64,000 bases of DNA, taken from assembly GCA_037954235.1 (NCBI GenBank), contig JBBMOA010000013.1:23492692-23556691 (forward strand), in the 5' to 3' direction. Every line of letters begins with the position of its first letter. Within the stretch, counting starts at the first letter, position 1. Shown piece by piece: positions 24,397-38,100 of this stretch. Source of the stretch: Aulostomus chinensis. Taxonomy: Eukaryota > Chordata > Actinopteri > Syngnathiformes > Aulostomidae. The notes beneath the pieces are model-generated. The model ran no database searches, was not told the origin of the DNA, and saw only the letters and a list, made by a program, of their open reading frames with translations. Both the position numbers and the translations under genes were made by a program.

Positions 24397-24838
24397 GAAG
24401 CGTACGGGGTTGGAGGAAAGATGATTGAGACCCAGGTGCAGACAGTAGGGATGGTGCGAAAGAGGTTTATTTGGAGTGCTGGCGGTTTGAGGCGGGGCGA
24501 GAGGCCGAAGGCTTGAGACGGGGCGAGAGGCCGAAGGCTTGAGACGTGGCGTGAGGCCGAAGGCTTGACGTGAGGCCGGAGAGACGAGACGAGACAAAAC
24601 TAAACTGTGACTGTGACGACGGCAACAGCAAATGACGGCAACAGCAAATGACGACAAATGATAACAATGACCCAAACAGGAACTAAGGAGACACACAGGT
24701 TAAATACAAGAAGGGAAACGAGACACAGGTGGTGCAATCACCCAGGTGAGACACATGAGGTAATCACAGGAGGGAGGTCAGGAAGACAGGACATGACTAC
24801 AAAATAAAACAGGAAACACGAGACAGGGATCGTGACAT
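24397..24838. repeat. Dispersed teleost repeat (class undetermined)
   Basis: CpG-richer and purine-rich relative to its flanks. It starts near GCGTACGGGGTTGGAGGAA, passes through GATTGAGACCCAGGTGCAGA, a 26-bp minisatellite, a doubled 16-bp GACGGCAACAGCAAAT unit, and ends with ACAGGAAACACGAGACAGGG and ATCGTGACA. Its style (cAGACCCAG... acaggaaacacgagac) is that of multi-copy fish sequences. I recognise it as repetitive but cannot give a class. Confidence 0.5.
24487..24580. repeat. Minisatellite, 26-bp unit x about 3.5
   Basis: Units start at 24487, 24513 and 24539 (TTGAGACGGGGCGAGAGGCC, then GAAGGC), with one or a few changes between them. A truncated fourth unit starts at 24565. Confidence 0.9.
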
Positions 24839-26238
24839 GATTGGTGAATGCAAATGGGGTTAGCAGGGGTTTTCTTTCCTAGATTGAGGGCCGCGTCCCT
24901 GATCCACCCAGGACAGAAAACTGACTTCAGATCAAGTATCTGATTTAGAGTTTAGATTAATTCATTATTTACAGGTTTTCTTTATTCACATTTGTCTCTA
25001 TTATGTTGTGTATTTTGGCATCAGACAGTTTCAAAGAAGAATCCTTCTTTTTGCACGTCTGCAAACAAAGATCCTCAGATTGTCTCCTCGGAACAAGGGC
25101 TCCTTATCCTAAAAAGACTTCATCCTTGGCCTCCTATCTCGATGTCCCCTCCCCAAATCTCTTATCTAAAAAAACAAGCACACTATTTCTTCTGCAGCCT
25201 TTTATCAAGTGCTGAAATGTTGTGCAGTGACAACAGCATCATGGCCAACAACACTGTTTACGCTCTGTTTCACTATGCAGTTGAGTCAGGTGTCATTCGT
25301 GGCAGAGGTCAGAGGTTTGAATGATTTGAGATCAGCTTCCCTGGCGTCTTTGAGTCATCAATGCTTTAACAGCATTCGTTTGCATGTGCTAGTGTGTGAT
25401 TAGTGGACATAAGTACATCCAAACGTAGCAGCAAACACGCATGAAAACATAAACAGACGGTAACCTACCATTTTATATGAGACTACAATTCAGAAAATGC
25501 TTATATAAAAGAACTAAAATGTGATTTTGTTCATGGATTGGAAAAAATGTTTTTTTTTGTGCATTATTAAACATGAGGGGTGCACGACAGCATTGGCATG
25601 TCATCGGTATCAGCAGACATTCTTTATGTCTGCATCATTTTGTAGGCCAAAATTTATGACCCAGTTTTACTTAAGTCTGTTTTCTTTACACGTCAACCAT
25701 GAGGAAGCAACGCCAAATACACGATTATTTGGGCTTTTCTAGTACTTATTTTCATACAGATGATATTTTATCTGTAAATTAAATCTTGGCATATAAATTA
25801 TCAGCTTTTAAATGTGATTTCCTTGCGTAGCTGTCAACAATGCTGAATTCCTTTTTTCTGAAAATTACTTGGAAAAATGTAACAAAAACTAAAAAAAAAA
25901 AACTGAATCAACTATTTTTCTTGACAAAGAAATAATGGTTTGTAAGTATTGGCAATATGTAATGTTACACGCAATGTAAATTTTCATTCATGTCTAAACT
26001 GTTAAACAATTTACTAAAAACATAAGAATCTGACAGTGAAATATTTGACAAGTCAAATTGAATTTCAGTTAATGGAAGATGGGAAGAATTCTCTTTAATC
26101 ACTGAGTAACCTTTCCTACAGAAGCAGGATGTTCATCATTGTGCACTGAAGAAAACCTGTCCTTCCCGTCACTGTGGTGATTAAGATTTGATCCAGTTGC
26201 CTCGTTTGGTTATACAGGGTGTTCCTGTCAAACTCATT

Positions 26239-26259
26239 AGAGAGAGAGAGAGAGAGAGA

Positions 26260-26302
<43 letters not shown>

Positions 26303-26330
26303 ATAGAGTGAGTGAGAGAGCGAGAGAGCA
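26239..26330. repeat. Compound (AG)n-(TG)n-(AG)n microsatellite
   Basis: About 11 AG units, about 18 TG units, then interrupted GA-rich sequence. Confidence 0.93.
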
Positions 26331-27478
26331 AAAGATAATATGATGAATGAAAATGATAGGACACAGCATGATCGCCTTTGCTGTGTAATAAGCAGAGCAA
26401 GAGTGCAGTGAACTCACAGATTTGTTCCTGCATTCTCTATTGTAATTTATTTTGTTTAGTTTTTTTCTTTCCCAGTGGTGCAGAAATCTAAATGTGAGAA
26501 CAATTGTCCGTCATAAGAGCAGGATGAGTCAGGCTGACAGTGGAAACCATCAGGAAAAGTGATGAAAAAGTTGCTCCTTCTTTTCTTAATTAACAAGATC
26601 TTAAATTATTAATACTTCATTAAAATAAATATACACATACTTTACAAATTTCATTGACTAAAATAGTTGACTTTTCTTTGACTAAAACATACTAAACTGT
26701 TCAGATTTTTAGCCAACAAAACGTTTTAAAACTGGTTGAGGATCACAATTATCATTCATTCTGTCTGTCATTGGAAGGAATGCTGACTGTTTTGTCATCA
26801 TCTCCAGTCCAAACCTGTGTCATCCGCCCCAACAGCTCAGCACCAGCAACAAAAAGAGCTGATGAAAACATTTCCTCTCTCTTTTCCTCTGTCTCTAAAC
26901 TAGCACTCGTTTTGTCCACTTCATTTGGAGCTTTAATCCACTTGAAACATTTCTTTATATTGTCAGTGGTGCTGCTTAACGCTGTCTGTTTTGGAAGTGG
27001 CCATTGTATTCTTGTGAGAACTCAATTCCTGATGGGCTGCTTCATCTGGACGCCAGCCAGTTCATCTCAGCAGATGTCAGCTTGTCAGTTGTATTTACTA
27101 TAAAATAATTGAATTTTTTTCTTAAGATTCAGAAGGTGCGGATTTATAATATGCTATGAATGATGGCGATGAATACTTCTAAAAAACAAGTTTTTTTAAT
27201 GTATATTTTTACCTGATAGTGACACAGTTTTGCATTTGGTATTTGCATGATTTACTGGATGTTTTATTCAGCTATATGTTGCCGATGTTGATGGCAAGTG
27301 TGTCACCAACAGCAATCATATCAAATTTCTTATCATAAATTTAAAGGGAGTTTAAGTTGTGCAGTCAATACACAAAAGATGACTACTTGGGTATTTTGTC
27401 CAATCAGAAATTTGTTGGATGTTTCATAAAGTTTCGGCTGTTATTCTTATCAGGAATCGTTAATGACTTGATACTAAT

Positions 27479-27868
27479 CCATCCATCCATCCATCCATCC
27501 ATCCATCCATTTTCTTCCGCTTATCCTGTTAAGGGTCGCAGGGGGTGGAGCCTATTCCAGCAGCTTTCGGGCAAGAGGCGGGGTTCACCCTGGACGGGTC
27601 GCCAGTACATCACAGGACCAACACATATAGACAGACAACCATTAACACTCACAGTCACACCTATGGTCAATGTAGAGTCTAGATTAACCTCGTTCCCTCT
27701 TGCATGTCTTTGGACTGTGGGAGGAAGCTGGAGTACCAGAGAGAACCCACGCAGGCACAGGGAGAACATGCAGACTCCACACTGACAGATCCTGAGCCCG
27801 AGCTGGGACTCAAACCCGGAACCTTCTTGCTGTAAGGCGAAAGTGCTAACCACTGCACCTTGCTGCCC
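27479..27868 (-). mobile_element. RTE-like non-LTR retrotransposon 3' end, copy 2
   Basis: Same family and orientation as 15391-15772: an ATCC array, CTTCCGCTTATCC, GGCGGGGTTCACCCTGGACG, CATGTCTTTGGACTGTGGGA, GAGAACCCACGCAGGCACAG and ACCTTCTTGCTGTAAGGCGA. Flanked by 12-nt direct repeats CTTGATACTAAT (27467-27478) and CTTGATAATAAT (27869-27880), one mismatch apart. The right copy may include one base of the element end. Non-coding. Confidence 0.78.
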
Positions 27869-28324
27869 CTTGATAATAATATCTTATCAAAAAAGGTAAA
27901 AGATAATCTATCAAACATAAAAACAAGAAAGCAGAGTATTACTTTACAGGGAGACTTATTCATATCCAACTTTTATCAAATAATTGAATTCTGATATTTT
28001 GAGTCAACTGACTAAAAATTTAGGGAGGATGTTGCTAGCTGATGTTGATGTTTAGCTGTTGCTAATGTACAATATTAGCTTGTGTGTGGTGGATTAACTC
28101 GAATTTCATATCTATTATGGTTTGAGTGTCTTTGTGTTTGGTATTTTAGTCTTTACAAACCCCCACCAAAGAAGTTTCCCCTAAACTAACCCAACATGAA
28201 TACTGACCCAGGACCCCCGATACCACCAGTGAGACAAAACATAAATAAAAATCTAAATTGGGTACTTCCTCATCATCGGGGAAATCAGAGAAATCTAAGG
28301 AACAAAACACAGCTCTTCACCCTC

Positions 28325-29410
28325 GTTAGGGTGCTGGAGGGGGCATGGGAGTTTGCTTAACCAGTCTACATGTGCTTTGTGGATTTAAAGAAGGCTTATC
28401 ACCGTGTTCCCAGGAGCACCCTGCGGGGGGTACTCCGGGAGTATGGGCTGGATGGCCCCTTATAAAGGGCCATTCAGTCATTCTACGGGAGGAGTGAGAG
28501 TCTGGTTCGCGTTCGTCATCGGTTCTGTTCATAACTTTTATGGACAGAATTTCTAGGTACAGCTGGGTAGTGAAGGGGGTCGAGTTTGGTGGCGGGAGGA
28601 TGTCGTCTCCGCTTTTTGTGGATGATGTGGTCCTCTTAGCTCAATCAAGCCACGACCTCCAGCTCTTGTTGGGGCAGTTGGCAGCTGAATGTGAAGCGGC
28701 AGGGATGAGAATCAGCACCTCCAAGTCTGAGGCCATGGTCCTCAGCCAGGAAAGGGTGGCCTGCCCACTCCAGGTTTGGGGGGAGGTCCTGCCTCAGGTG
28801 GAGGAGTTTAAGTATCTCAGGATCTTGTTCATGAGTGAGGGTAGGATGGAGCGGGAGATTGACAGGCGGATTGGGGCGGCATCCGCAGTGATGCGGGTGC
28901 TAAACCAGTCCCTTGTGGTAAAGAGGGAGTTTAGCCAAACGGTGAAGCTTTTGATTTACCAGTCAATCTATGCTCTAACCCTCATCTATGGTCATGAGCT
29001 TTGGGTAATGACCAAAAGAACAAGATTGCGAATACAAGCGGCCAAAATGAGTTTCCTCCGCAGGGTGGCTGGGCTCTCCCTTCGAGATAGGGTGAGAAGC
29101 TCGGTCATTCAAGAGGGACTAAGAGTAGAGCCGCTGCTCCCCCATGTCAAGAGGAGTCAGTTGAGGTGGTTTGGGCATCTGGTGAGGATGCTTCCTGGAT
29201 GCGTCCCTCGGGAGGTTTTCCAGACATGTCCGACAGGGAGGAAGCCTCGGGGCCGACCCAGGACATGTTGGAGGGATTATATCTCTCGGCTGGCCTGGGA
29301 ACGCCAGAAGAGCTGGTGGAAGTGGCTGAGGAGAGGACAGCCTGGGCTTCCTTGCTGAAGCTGCTGCCCCCGCCACCCGGACCAACCAGATGAACGGAAG
29401 ACGACGCCGA
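28325..29410 (+). mobile_element. Degraded non-LTR reverse transcriptase (RTE/Rex3-like)
   Basis: An open stretch at 28540-29358 (272 codons) covers the catalytic half of a reverse transcriptase and its C-terminus: MDRISR, SPLFVDDVVLLAQ (the F-x-DD metal-binding box at about 28611-28649), AAECEAAGMRISTSKSEAMV, VEEFKYL, EREIDRRIGAASAVMR, YGHELWVMTKR, SFLRRVAGLSLRDRVRSSVI, LRWFGHLVRM and PTGRKPRGRPRTCWRDYISR. Upstream (28325-28540) another frame gives LEGAWEFA, CFVDLKKAYHRVPR and REYG, broken by stops, frameshifts and loss of the block before MDRISR. Endonuclease is absent. The end (GATGAACGGAAGACGACG) resembles the GATAAGCGGAAGA tail of the nearby copies, so they may be one family. It is in the sense orientation of gria2 intron 2 and dead. 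Confidence 0.85.
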
Positions 29411-30288
29411 TTGTGAACTCACTTAGGGAGGAGTGACCCTTTTTTTCTCGTGTTAGTCCTGCTGCCTGAGTACCTTACTCCATGGTGGTGTGTATTACCA
29501 CGGAGAGAACCTGGGGTGCTTCACATGTGAAGCACTACACACTCACTGTCCGTTGGCCATCAGTTAGAGAAAAAAAATCTACTAAAACGTTAAGGACAGC
29601 ACAGTTTCACCAAAGGAGGGCTTGTGGTGTTTTTATTTTCTGCGCGCGTTCATGTGCTTGTGCGGGATATTTTTGGTCTATTAGCCTGCTGTTGTGCTCA
29701 GAGATGAAAATGGGAGAGAACAGTTCGTCCCCAACTTGCAAGGTTATTGTCAGATAATTTCAAAATCAGACAGAGGCAACAATGGGAGAAAATGTTGCAG
29801 CAATGAGTTTGAAAACCACAAATACAATCATAGGAAAGTGTTTACTGGAGCTGTGTCAAGAAGGCCAAACTGTTATAGGATCTGCAGATCTGTAAATTAA
29901 ATGCCATCTGCACTCTTCAGAGAGAACAACATTTAGAACAAGTCACTATAAAGGTGCAAGGATGTCGTGCAGTTTTCCTGGGGTGCATTCGCAAAATGTA
30001 TTATTTATCACGAAACAAAATAAAATTTTTGTCAGATAGTTTAATTTCTGTAACTGTTACAATTGTCTCACATCTATGAGACAGTTATAGAGCATTGTAG
30101 CGGCACCGTCTAATCATGCACCGTGACTTGAAAACTTTCAATAACTTTTAAATAAATGGTCAGAAAGTCGGTGTCAGATTTGGGGACTAAGTCACCACAT
30201 GGTGTGCCCAACACTTGACCATTTGACTGATAATTGGATGTCACAAATCAGTCGCAGTGAACTATGTAGTGCTGTGAGCTACCCCTCA

Positions 30289-30289
<1 letters not shown>

Positions 30290-30345
<56 letters not shown>
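30290..30345. repeat. (AC)n microsatellite
   Basis: About 28 uninterrupted AC units. Confidence 0.96.
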
Positions 30346-30347
<2 letters not shown>

Positions 30348-31401
30348 TAGGTACAAAGTATTCAAAAATGAATAAACTTGATGCAAAGTCTTTTCCTGCC
30401 ACATCAACATTACAAGCTTAGATAAAGAAGTAGATGATGTCAAATTCCCAGCAGTAAAAGAAATTCAAGGAGCAATCAACCAAAGAGAGTGGAGTATGTA
30501 ATGGGTGCAAGGACCAAAGAATTAAAGACAGGACGTCATGGATCATTAGGAGATAAGAAAATCAATACTGTGAGAGTAAAACAACCCTAGTCCCAAAAGG
30601 GAGGACAGAAACTCTGTCGCCAGCAGGTGAGATCATGCGTCAGGCTTCTGCGAAAGGACAAAATAAAACAAAAATGAGCCAATACTGTCTGACTGATGCT
30701 CGGACCAGATCATGTTCACACTCATGCAGTAGGCAGGCGTCAAGAGTAATAATGCAGAAACTTTGTCTGAGGGTGAGATGCTCATTTTCAGCGAGGATTG
30801 TAATGTGACCATGTGGTTTTGGTGTTGAGACCAACCATGTAGTACAGCACTCTAGTCCAGAGCCAACATTTCAAAATGAGAACGCAACCGTCTCATCTCT
30901 CCACATCCCACTTGTTGCAATAAAACAGCAGCAGTCACACTGGGTAAAGGAGGACGCTGCATGAATTATCTGACATTTTCTGATTTCAAGATTTGTTCAC
31001 CAGAGTCAATCAAATAAAACTCCTTCAGTGCTTAGTTGATCACAGCACTGCCTTAGAGAACCGAACTTACTGGCTCTATTTGTGACAGCAATTTTTTACG
31101 ATTGTCAGACGGACTGTAAAAGGCAGTAAATGAAAGAAACAAGCAAAAACACTATTGAGAGGAGCTCATTAGGATGTGCTAAAATATGAAGAATTCATTG
31201 TACACTATTATCCGCTGACCAATTTCATCAGTGGAGAGACTTACAGTGTGGACACGAGGATGATAAAAATGAAGTAAATAAAACAAGAGGACTCTACCAA
31301 CAGACATCATGATGCCAACTTGTTGTTCATTCATTACCCAGAGAAAATTGCAGAAACTACAAACAAGCTTTAACTGTCCATTTTAACCAGAGGGATTTTT
31401 A

Positions 31402-31430
31402 TTGTTGTTGTTGTTATTGTTGTTGTTGTT
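31402..31430. repeat. (TTG)n microsatellite
   Basis: Nine or so trinucleotide units with one TTA variant. Confidence 0.9.
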
Positions 31431-34400
31431 AGCCAAACCTCCCGATAAGCTGCATGCTAAATGTGGCTGACAGAGAAGGAAAAAAAAACAAACATATACT
31501 TGAGCTCAGGGCACTTATTTGTAAATACTTGAAAGATAATGAGTACAATGATTTGTTAGCCTGCAATTAGCATCCCCAGATATAGCAAATAATTACCTTT
31601 CAGCCATGCAAATAAGTGAACACCAAGTCAGTGTTAACTCAATATGCTTTATGACAGTGGGGCTTGTGAAAAAAAAAAAAAAAGCCAAAATTACATGAAA
31701 ATCCCCCATAATGAGGTTAAAATCAAATCAAGGGACTGCAGCGGCAACATCAGTCTTACTCTTTAAAGCCCAAATCATTGTTGAAGACAGAGGCAACGGC
31801 AAGGTCACAATTCTATTTGCTCATTACCCCAATATCCTTTTTTTTTTCCAAGGAAATTTTAAGTGGCACTCTATCAAAGTCTGTAAGCTTTGACAAAGAC
31901 ACAATGTCAACACTGTTTTAAACAGTACAAGGGAGCATTATGCATGAAAGATTCAGCTGTTGCTGTCTACCTCTCCATGGGATTTTTCATGCAAATGACA
32001 GTCAATGTGCATCTCATCAACTCCTTTTTGACATTCAGAAAAGTTTCATTGTATTGCATGCTCTCTTACCAAGGCAGGTGTTGCAACAGTATAAGCAGTC
32101 CCCTTGAATATAAATGATTTACAAATCTTCACAAATTCACTTAAAACAGTTATATCTACCACTTCCCCAATGAGGGTATGTTTTCAGTGGCCTTCTTGCC
32201 AGGAAACACAGAACTGTTGTGACGGGACACCTCATAGTCAAGTCTTTTACAAATGTAACATTTTTGATGTTGAAGACATCTACAAGCTAAATTTATTTAT
32301 AAGCTATAGCACCATGTATTGGTTACAGTAATTAAGCATCCATAATAAGTATCCTTTTATTAAATCCAAATTATAGTGTGTTGTCTCCTTGCGATGTACA
32401 GCAACATAATGTGTTCTCTCGTGTCACCAAGTGAATATCCAGGAAGGAATATTTGCACCACAGTGCAGGCCTTTGTTTCTCATTCATGTTATTTTTAATT
32501 ATTTCAAATGATAAATACATTAAATATAAATATAAATTCTTGCGCACTGTGGAACAGTCACATGCATACATAAGGCTACGAGGGTCTGCAGCATTGCTGC
32601 TTGTAGGTTTGACTCGCCTTGTTAGAGGTCTGCACTGCCCTAGAGTATAGTCTGTAAAAGGTTAAGGCAAGGGAACAAAGAACTGGTTCAAGTTATGGAA
32701 AAATCATGGATCATAAAGCATTTTCATGCACTAATTTTAACAGTGAACAACAGACTTGTGCCACTGTCTTCTCTCATGGAGACACTGTCTACATCCCTCA
32801 TATCCTTCGCGACTTAACCATATATTGAATTTTTCAGAATTAAGTGTCAGACTGTGATAAAAATGATGGTCATGGACAAAGGGCGAAAAAAGGGGTTGAG
32901 TCCAGGGTCAACCTGGCATGATGAAGTATTGAGAGAGAGTGTCGAGGCGACCGATCGTTGCTGGGATGTCTCATGGTTTCATCTTCTTCGAAGAGAGAAA
33001 ATGAGGTGGTGGCTCGGAAAGAGGTGATTCTTTTTCAGAAATCTTAAGTTTTCGTGAGACATGAGAAACAGCTGCCATTCAACACAGAAGCATTCTTACT
33101 CATGTTTTCATCTCCAGCCATCTGAGTTGATTTCTGTCCCTCTCTTGCAAACAACTGCGTCTCTTGTTTCACTATGGCAACTGCTTCTTCAGATGCTGGA
33201 TTGCGCTGTGTTTTCATAGATGTAACTAATTTTGGTCTGGCAGGTTTTAATATAATTAGGGCATAGAACTGCTGCTGCAAAGTCTGCATTGGTATTTACC
33301 CTAAAGGTCAGTGAACATACAATATTTTTTATTACAGGAGGCAGATGAAATGTGAACAAAGCAGCTGTGTGTGTGATGTATGGGATGGTGTTACACAATC
33401 AATATGGCGGAAGAAGTCTTTCTTGTGTTTGGTGAGATGCATTGGCGTGCTTGTACTCAGCAACACTCAGATCTAAGGATACAAGTCTAAAAATACTCTA
33501 CTTTGGCAGCCTTTCTCAGCTAGAAAATGTGTTTTAAAAAATAATCAAATGACTACATAATTAATATGAGGTGCAGAATGCACTTTACAGCGCTATTTAT
33601 TTAATATGTTTGATAGATTAGGTTATATAATCACATGTTTACGCATTTGATTTTGGACCTTAACTTGCTTTGTGGGTGTTGTTTTTTCTTCTAAACGCAG
33701 AATTTTTGAGTTTTTTCAACTGTAAACTTTAAAGTTTGCTTGATATCCGTTAGATCACAATTTTCATAATAAGTATCATCAATACTACATTTCCATAATA
33801 TGTGAGAGGTTGTTGCAGCACCCCTTACTGATATCATCAGTCCATTAGATGGCTGCTATCAGTTGTTATCACAAGAATTCTATTGCTTCTGGGGCAAACT
33901 GAACTCGAGTGTACATAATCATCTATTAGGCTTTTGTAATTGATATACTCACTTCCAACTTGACAAATGTGGATGCAGCAGGCGTTCTTCAATGGTCAGT
34001 TTGAGATTTATTACTAAATGTTAAGCTGGAGTTAAAACCATTCTCAGTTCTGAAACTACATTGCCTTCAAAAAGTGTTTCAAGTGGTATTGTTTTATGAT
34101 AGGTGAACTCTGTGGTTGTAGTCTAAGATTCAGCCCAGAAAATTATGATTAGTGCAAGATCAAGTCAGTTTTTTCCAGTTGAAATCTAGTTTTGAGTTCC
34201 TGCAGCAAATGAGACACGAACTGCATCATGCTCCTTCCAGGGTCCAGAGTTTTGACTTTGTTGCAGTTCCCCTTTAATGTTTTGATGAGATTAAAATGCT
34301 GGCCGGTACAGCACCTTGTTAGTTAGTGGTGGATGTTGCAGCTACAGTCGTCAGCAGTCCTACTTAATCAATAATTGGCACAGATGAGCTGCCCAGACAA

Positions 34401-35085
34401 TTTATTTAGCTCGACAGAGCCCCCCCACCCCCCTTCAACTGAAGCATGGAAAACAACAAAGGCGATGAAATGATGATTGGGACATTGAGGGCCTATACAA
34501 TGACCCCCTTCTTGTAAAACCTAGATCCTAGGCCATGAGAAAGCCTGCAGGAAACAGGTCAGCCAACAAAAGAAGAGGCATTCAGAAAAATACGATGTGG
34601 GGGAGCGGGGGGGGGGGGGGCAGAAGTTGATAAGAACTGAGCAGTAGTGTTCTTGAAGAGAACAGCTACTGGAGGGCAGGCAAATAAAATACTCAGTACG
34701 CCGTAATCACCCCACGGTGTCACTCCCAGATGTTGTCTACATCGGCCACTTAGGCAAAAGCATCCAGTGCAGCATCGCATGACTCTCACCAGCAAAATAA
34801 CTCTCAGTGATGAGACTGTCAGGAGTGATTCTGTGGTGCCATACAATAAATTTGAACCCCCAAAAAATTGCAACAACAGTATCTTGTCATTTCAAGAAAA
34901 ATTATATACATAACCTCAGCTATATTAATGGAGACAAACACCATTTTGCAGAAAATTGGATTCGATTTTTATGGAGCTATGCTAACTCTTCCCATTCACA
35001 ACCATTCACTGTGCTAAGCTAACTAGTCATAGGCAGGTCTCTCAAGAAACCAGCTGGTCTCTGCAGCTCAAAGGACTGAAGGCAT

Positions 35086-35110
35086 CTTATCTTATCTTAT
35101 CTTATCTTAT
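35086..35110. repeat. (CTTAT)5 microsatellite
   Basis: Five perfect pentanucleotide units. Confidence 0.95.
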
Positions 35111-38100
35111 ATAAACGCATTTTGGAAAAAGATGTCATAAACACTCCACAAAATGTCATAAAACCATATAATGCAACAGTGAATTTAATTTCAAAAAGCT
35201 GTTTTAAGTGCCTTTCTACATTACTGTAAATATATACTGTCACCTACAGCATTGCAATGTTGAAGCAATGAGGCAATTTTGTGTTTCTACCCAAACAAGA
35301 TCCCTGAAGACTTTACATTTTATGGCTCCTCTGGTGCTGGCACTTCAGCGCCACCACAATTCAGAGAGGTCAGGGTCGTTTTATAGTTTGAAAATTGATT
35401 CCCATAATGTTAAGCGAGGAGTTAATGCGCTTAAACATAACCACATTTACACAAGCAACACAGCTTCAAATCTCTCATGAGTCATTCTTGAAATGGTCAT
35501 ATTAGGTTGTTTGGATGCCACATGCAAGGTCAAAGTCTGCCCATGCAGCAACTATATCAGTGACAAATGTGTTCAGGTTCCTCTGAAGTGTTGGTGGCTG
35601 TGAGCTGCCTCGCCAACTGGTGACAGATCAGTTTTACATAAATCCCTCAAAGTCCAGAGGCCCTGCTCTGTGGTGACAACACCAGTGTTGAGGGGGTGAG
35701 ATATCTAACAGTCAGTTCTGTTAGCTGTGACTGGACTGTTGATGATCCGCACAGCAGTGATGCATGCGTGTGCGTCTCATCACTTTGCTAGTGCTCTGGG
35801 CTAGTTAGTATTCTATTATATCTCAGATATGTTGTCCAACACTGATTTAATAACGTTCTCTCTGATCTTTACAAACACATGAAACATTTTGCAAAGGCTG
35901 CAATAAAAAGGCATTGGCTTGCTCAGTTGGATACATTTTGTTTTGTCGCTGTGTTTTTGTAACATTCCAATGATGAGTGCTGAAGGTTCATTTGCTATTA
36001 CATGAATGCTCTGCAGTGGTCATTCACAGCGTTCGTTCCGTTTTAAGGAAAGCTTAATTCTCGTGATATTTCATAGCATTGTGAGGCATATTAGATGTCA
36101 GCTGAAGCTGGATGGCTTGTTAGCAGCTAATTTATGCAAGTTTAATCTTTGATCAGTGATGGAGCAGTATTGTAAACAGTGGTGGAGGGATGGATGTGCC
36201 TTTAGTGCCACAGTGGTGAAAATGAGGTCAACTAATTGGGACAGCTAAATATATTTCACAGGGTTCACCTTCTCCTTAGAAGGTGAAGCACAGTGCTGGT
36301 ATCACTGCTACAAGAGAAGTTGAAGGAGCACATGATGAGGGCACATTCATCTGATATACAAAGGACGTGCTGCAAGACAAACATATGCAGTGGCTGAGAA
36401 GAAGATGCAAGACCAACAAACCTAAAACTTACAAAGCTGCTTCTTAACAACTGAAGGATATCTTAGTTTCAGTAGTCCTTACAAGATTGTATAATTATGT
36501 TGATAATTAGTATGAAACATATAACAATTACAGACTAATCTGCAAAGAATTAATTCATAAAACATGGTCACCAACTTAGAAGACAAATTAGGGCTAAAAA
36601 TGCTGACCACGAAACAAACCATCCTCAGTTCAAACCCGACCATGGACCTTTGAAGTAACACTCACTTCCTTATCACTTCACTTTTGGTTTTAAAACAATT
36701 AAAGGGCAAGGAAAAATAAATAAATACATATTTATCAGACTTTTCCTTTACCACAGAAGGCTTTGTCAATACACCTGGTCAACAGCAGCCTCTGCTGATA
36801 CTAAGAGCGATAAATTGAAATTAAATTAGAATTAAGAAAACTCTCATGTGATATGTTGAATCAACTGATTTTAGTGGAAATGTGGTTTAATATTAGATAT
36901 GAAACTGGAATGCAGAAAGAAATGTTTGGAGCACAGAGGAGAAATGAAAGTGGCAACATTCTCCTCATCACAAGTCAGTGTATCATTGAAATGATGTTCA
37001 AACTGTTAGTTGAAACAAAAAAAAGATGCTGCAAAATTGTTGCTTGAAGGAAAAATCCACAGGTGCAATTAAATGTTGGAATGTTTTGATCATGAAAATC
37101 TTTTTTGAAGATTTCGCTTTAAAACAGCAACTGAAAAACAAGTCAATTAAAAAAAATGATCAGGAAAGAAACACGAAAGCCCCCAAACACCGCTGACATG
37201 TTGTGATGCTTTTAGAAGTTCAATGTTTTAGAAAACAAAATTCAAGGGCTCGGGGTATTAAGACCCTGCTGTTTCAGTTTCCTACCGTGTAACCCTGTAA
37301 GCCTTTTGATGAAGAAGTCATTTCCTTTGTAAATATTCCAGAACAGAAACTGCCAATGCGTGGCCTTCATTCTATCCACACCTCTATAAAAGCTGCTTAG
37401 TCTTTTTTCGTGTGATCATAGCATTTTTTGTGACATTTCAATTGCAGCGAACTAAATCTAATCATAGCCTGCAGAATGACTGATTCAAGTGGAGATTTTT
37501 GACAGCAGGTAGCACAAGTATAAACGAGCAAACAGTAAAAAATGGAAAAAAATCTAGAAAACAACATGCATTATGTAAAATGCATCAAATTCATTGTCTG
37601 GGAAACACTGTATCAAGATTAACCACAGTCCCCCAAATGAGTGTATTTGTCTTACCTTGCAGTGAGCAAAAAGTCCTGCTCACGGCTCCTAATTAGACTG
37701 ACTTCAACACGAGCAGAAAAATATTTAGCTCATCAACAAGCGTAAACAAATGTAGCCAGTCATTTCTTTTTCTGAGCTCTGAGGGGGATTTCTGAGGGCA
37801 AATACTCCCTGGATTCATTGAAAAGCAGTCAGATGTGACAGAAGCTTAATGACTTTTTCCACAATCCTCAATGTTTCTTGAGTGACTGTATGTGACTGAC
37901 TTTTCTCCCTTAATTATACAGTACATTTCTCATTAGGGAAACATGTGTAGAGTTCTTATAGGCTGAAAACCTTTTGCTCCTCTTTCTTTTGCTTTTATTA
38001 TCAAAATCCCCCAAACATTCACTGCATGGAAAAACGGGCAGCTTCCGGAAGCCAGTCGCCATATTTGGTAATAAAGTAACATGTTGTCAAACTGTTTGCA

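Noticed and set aside
24992..25324. 110-codon open frame in gria2 intron 2
   Set aside because: No homology seen and no exon-like splice borders.
26771..27103. 110-codon open frame in gria2 intron 2
   Set aside because: No domain or motif recognised and no splice-compatible neighbours; treated as chance.
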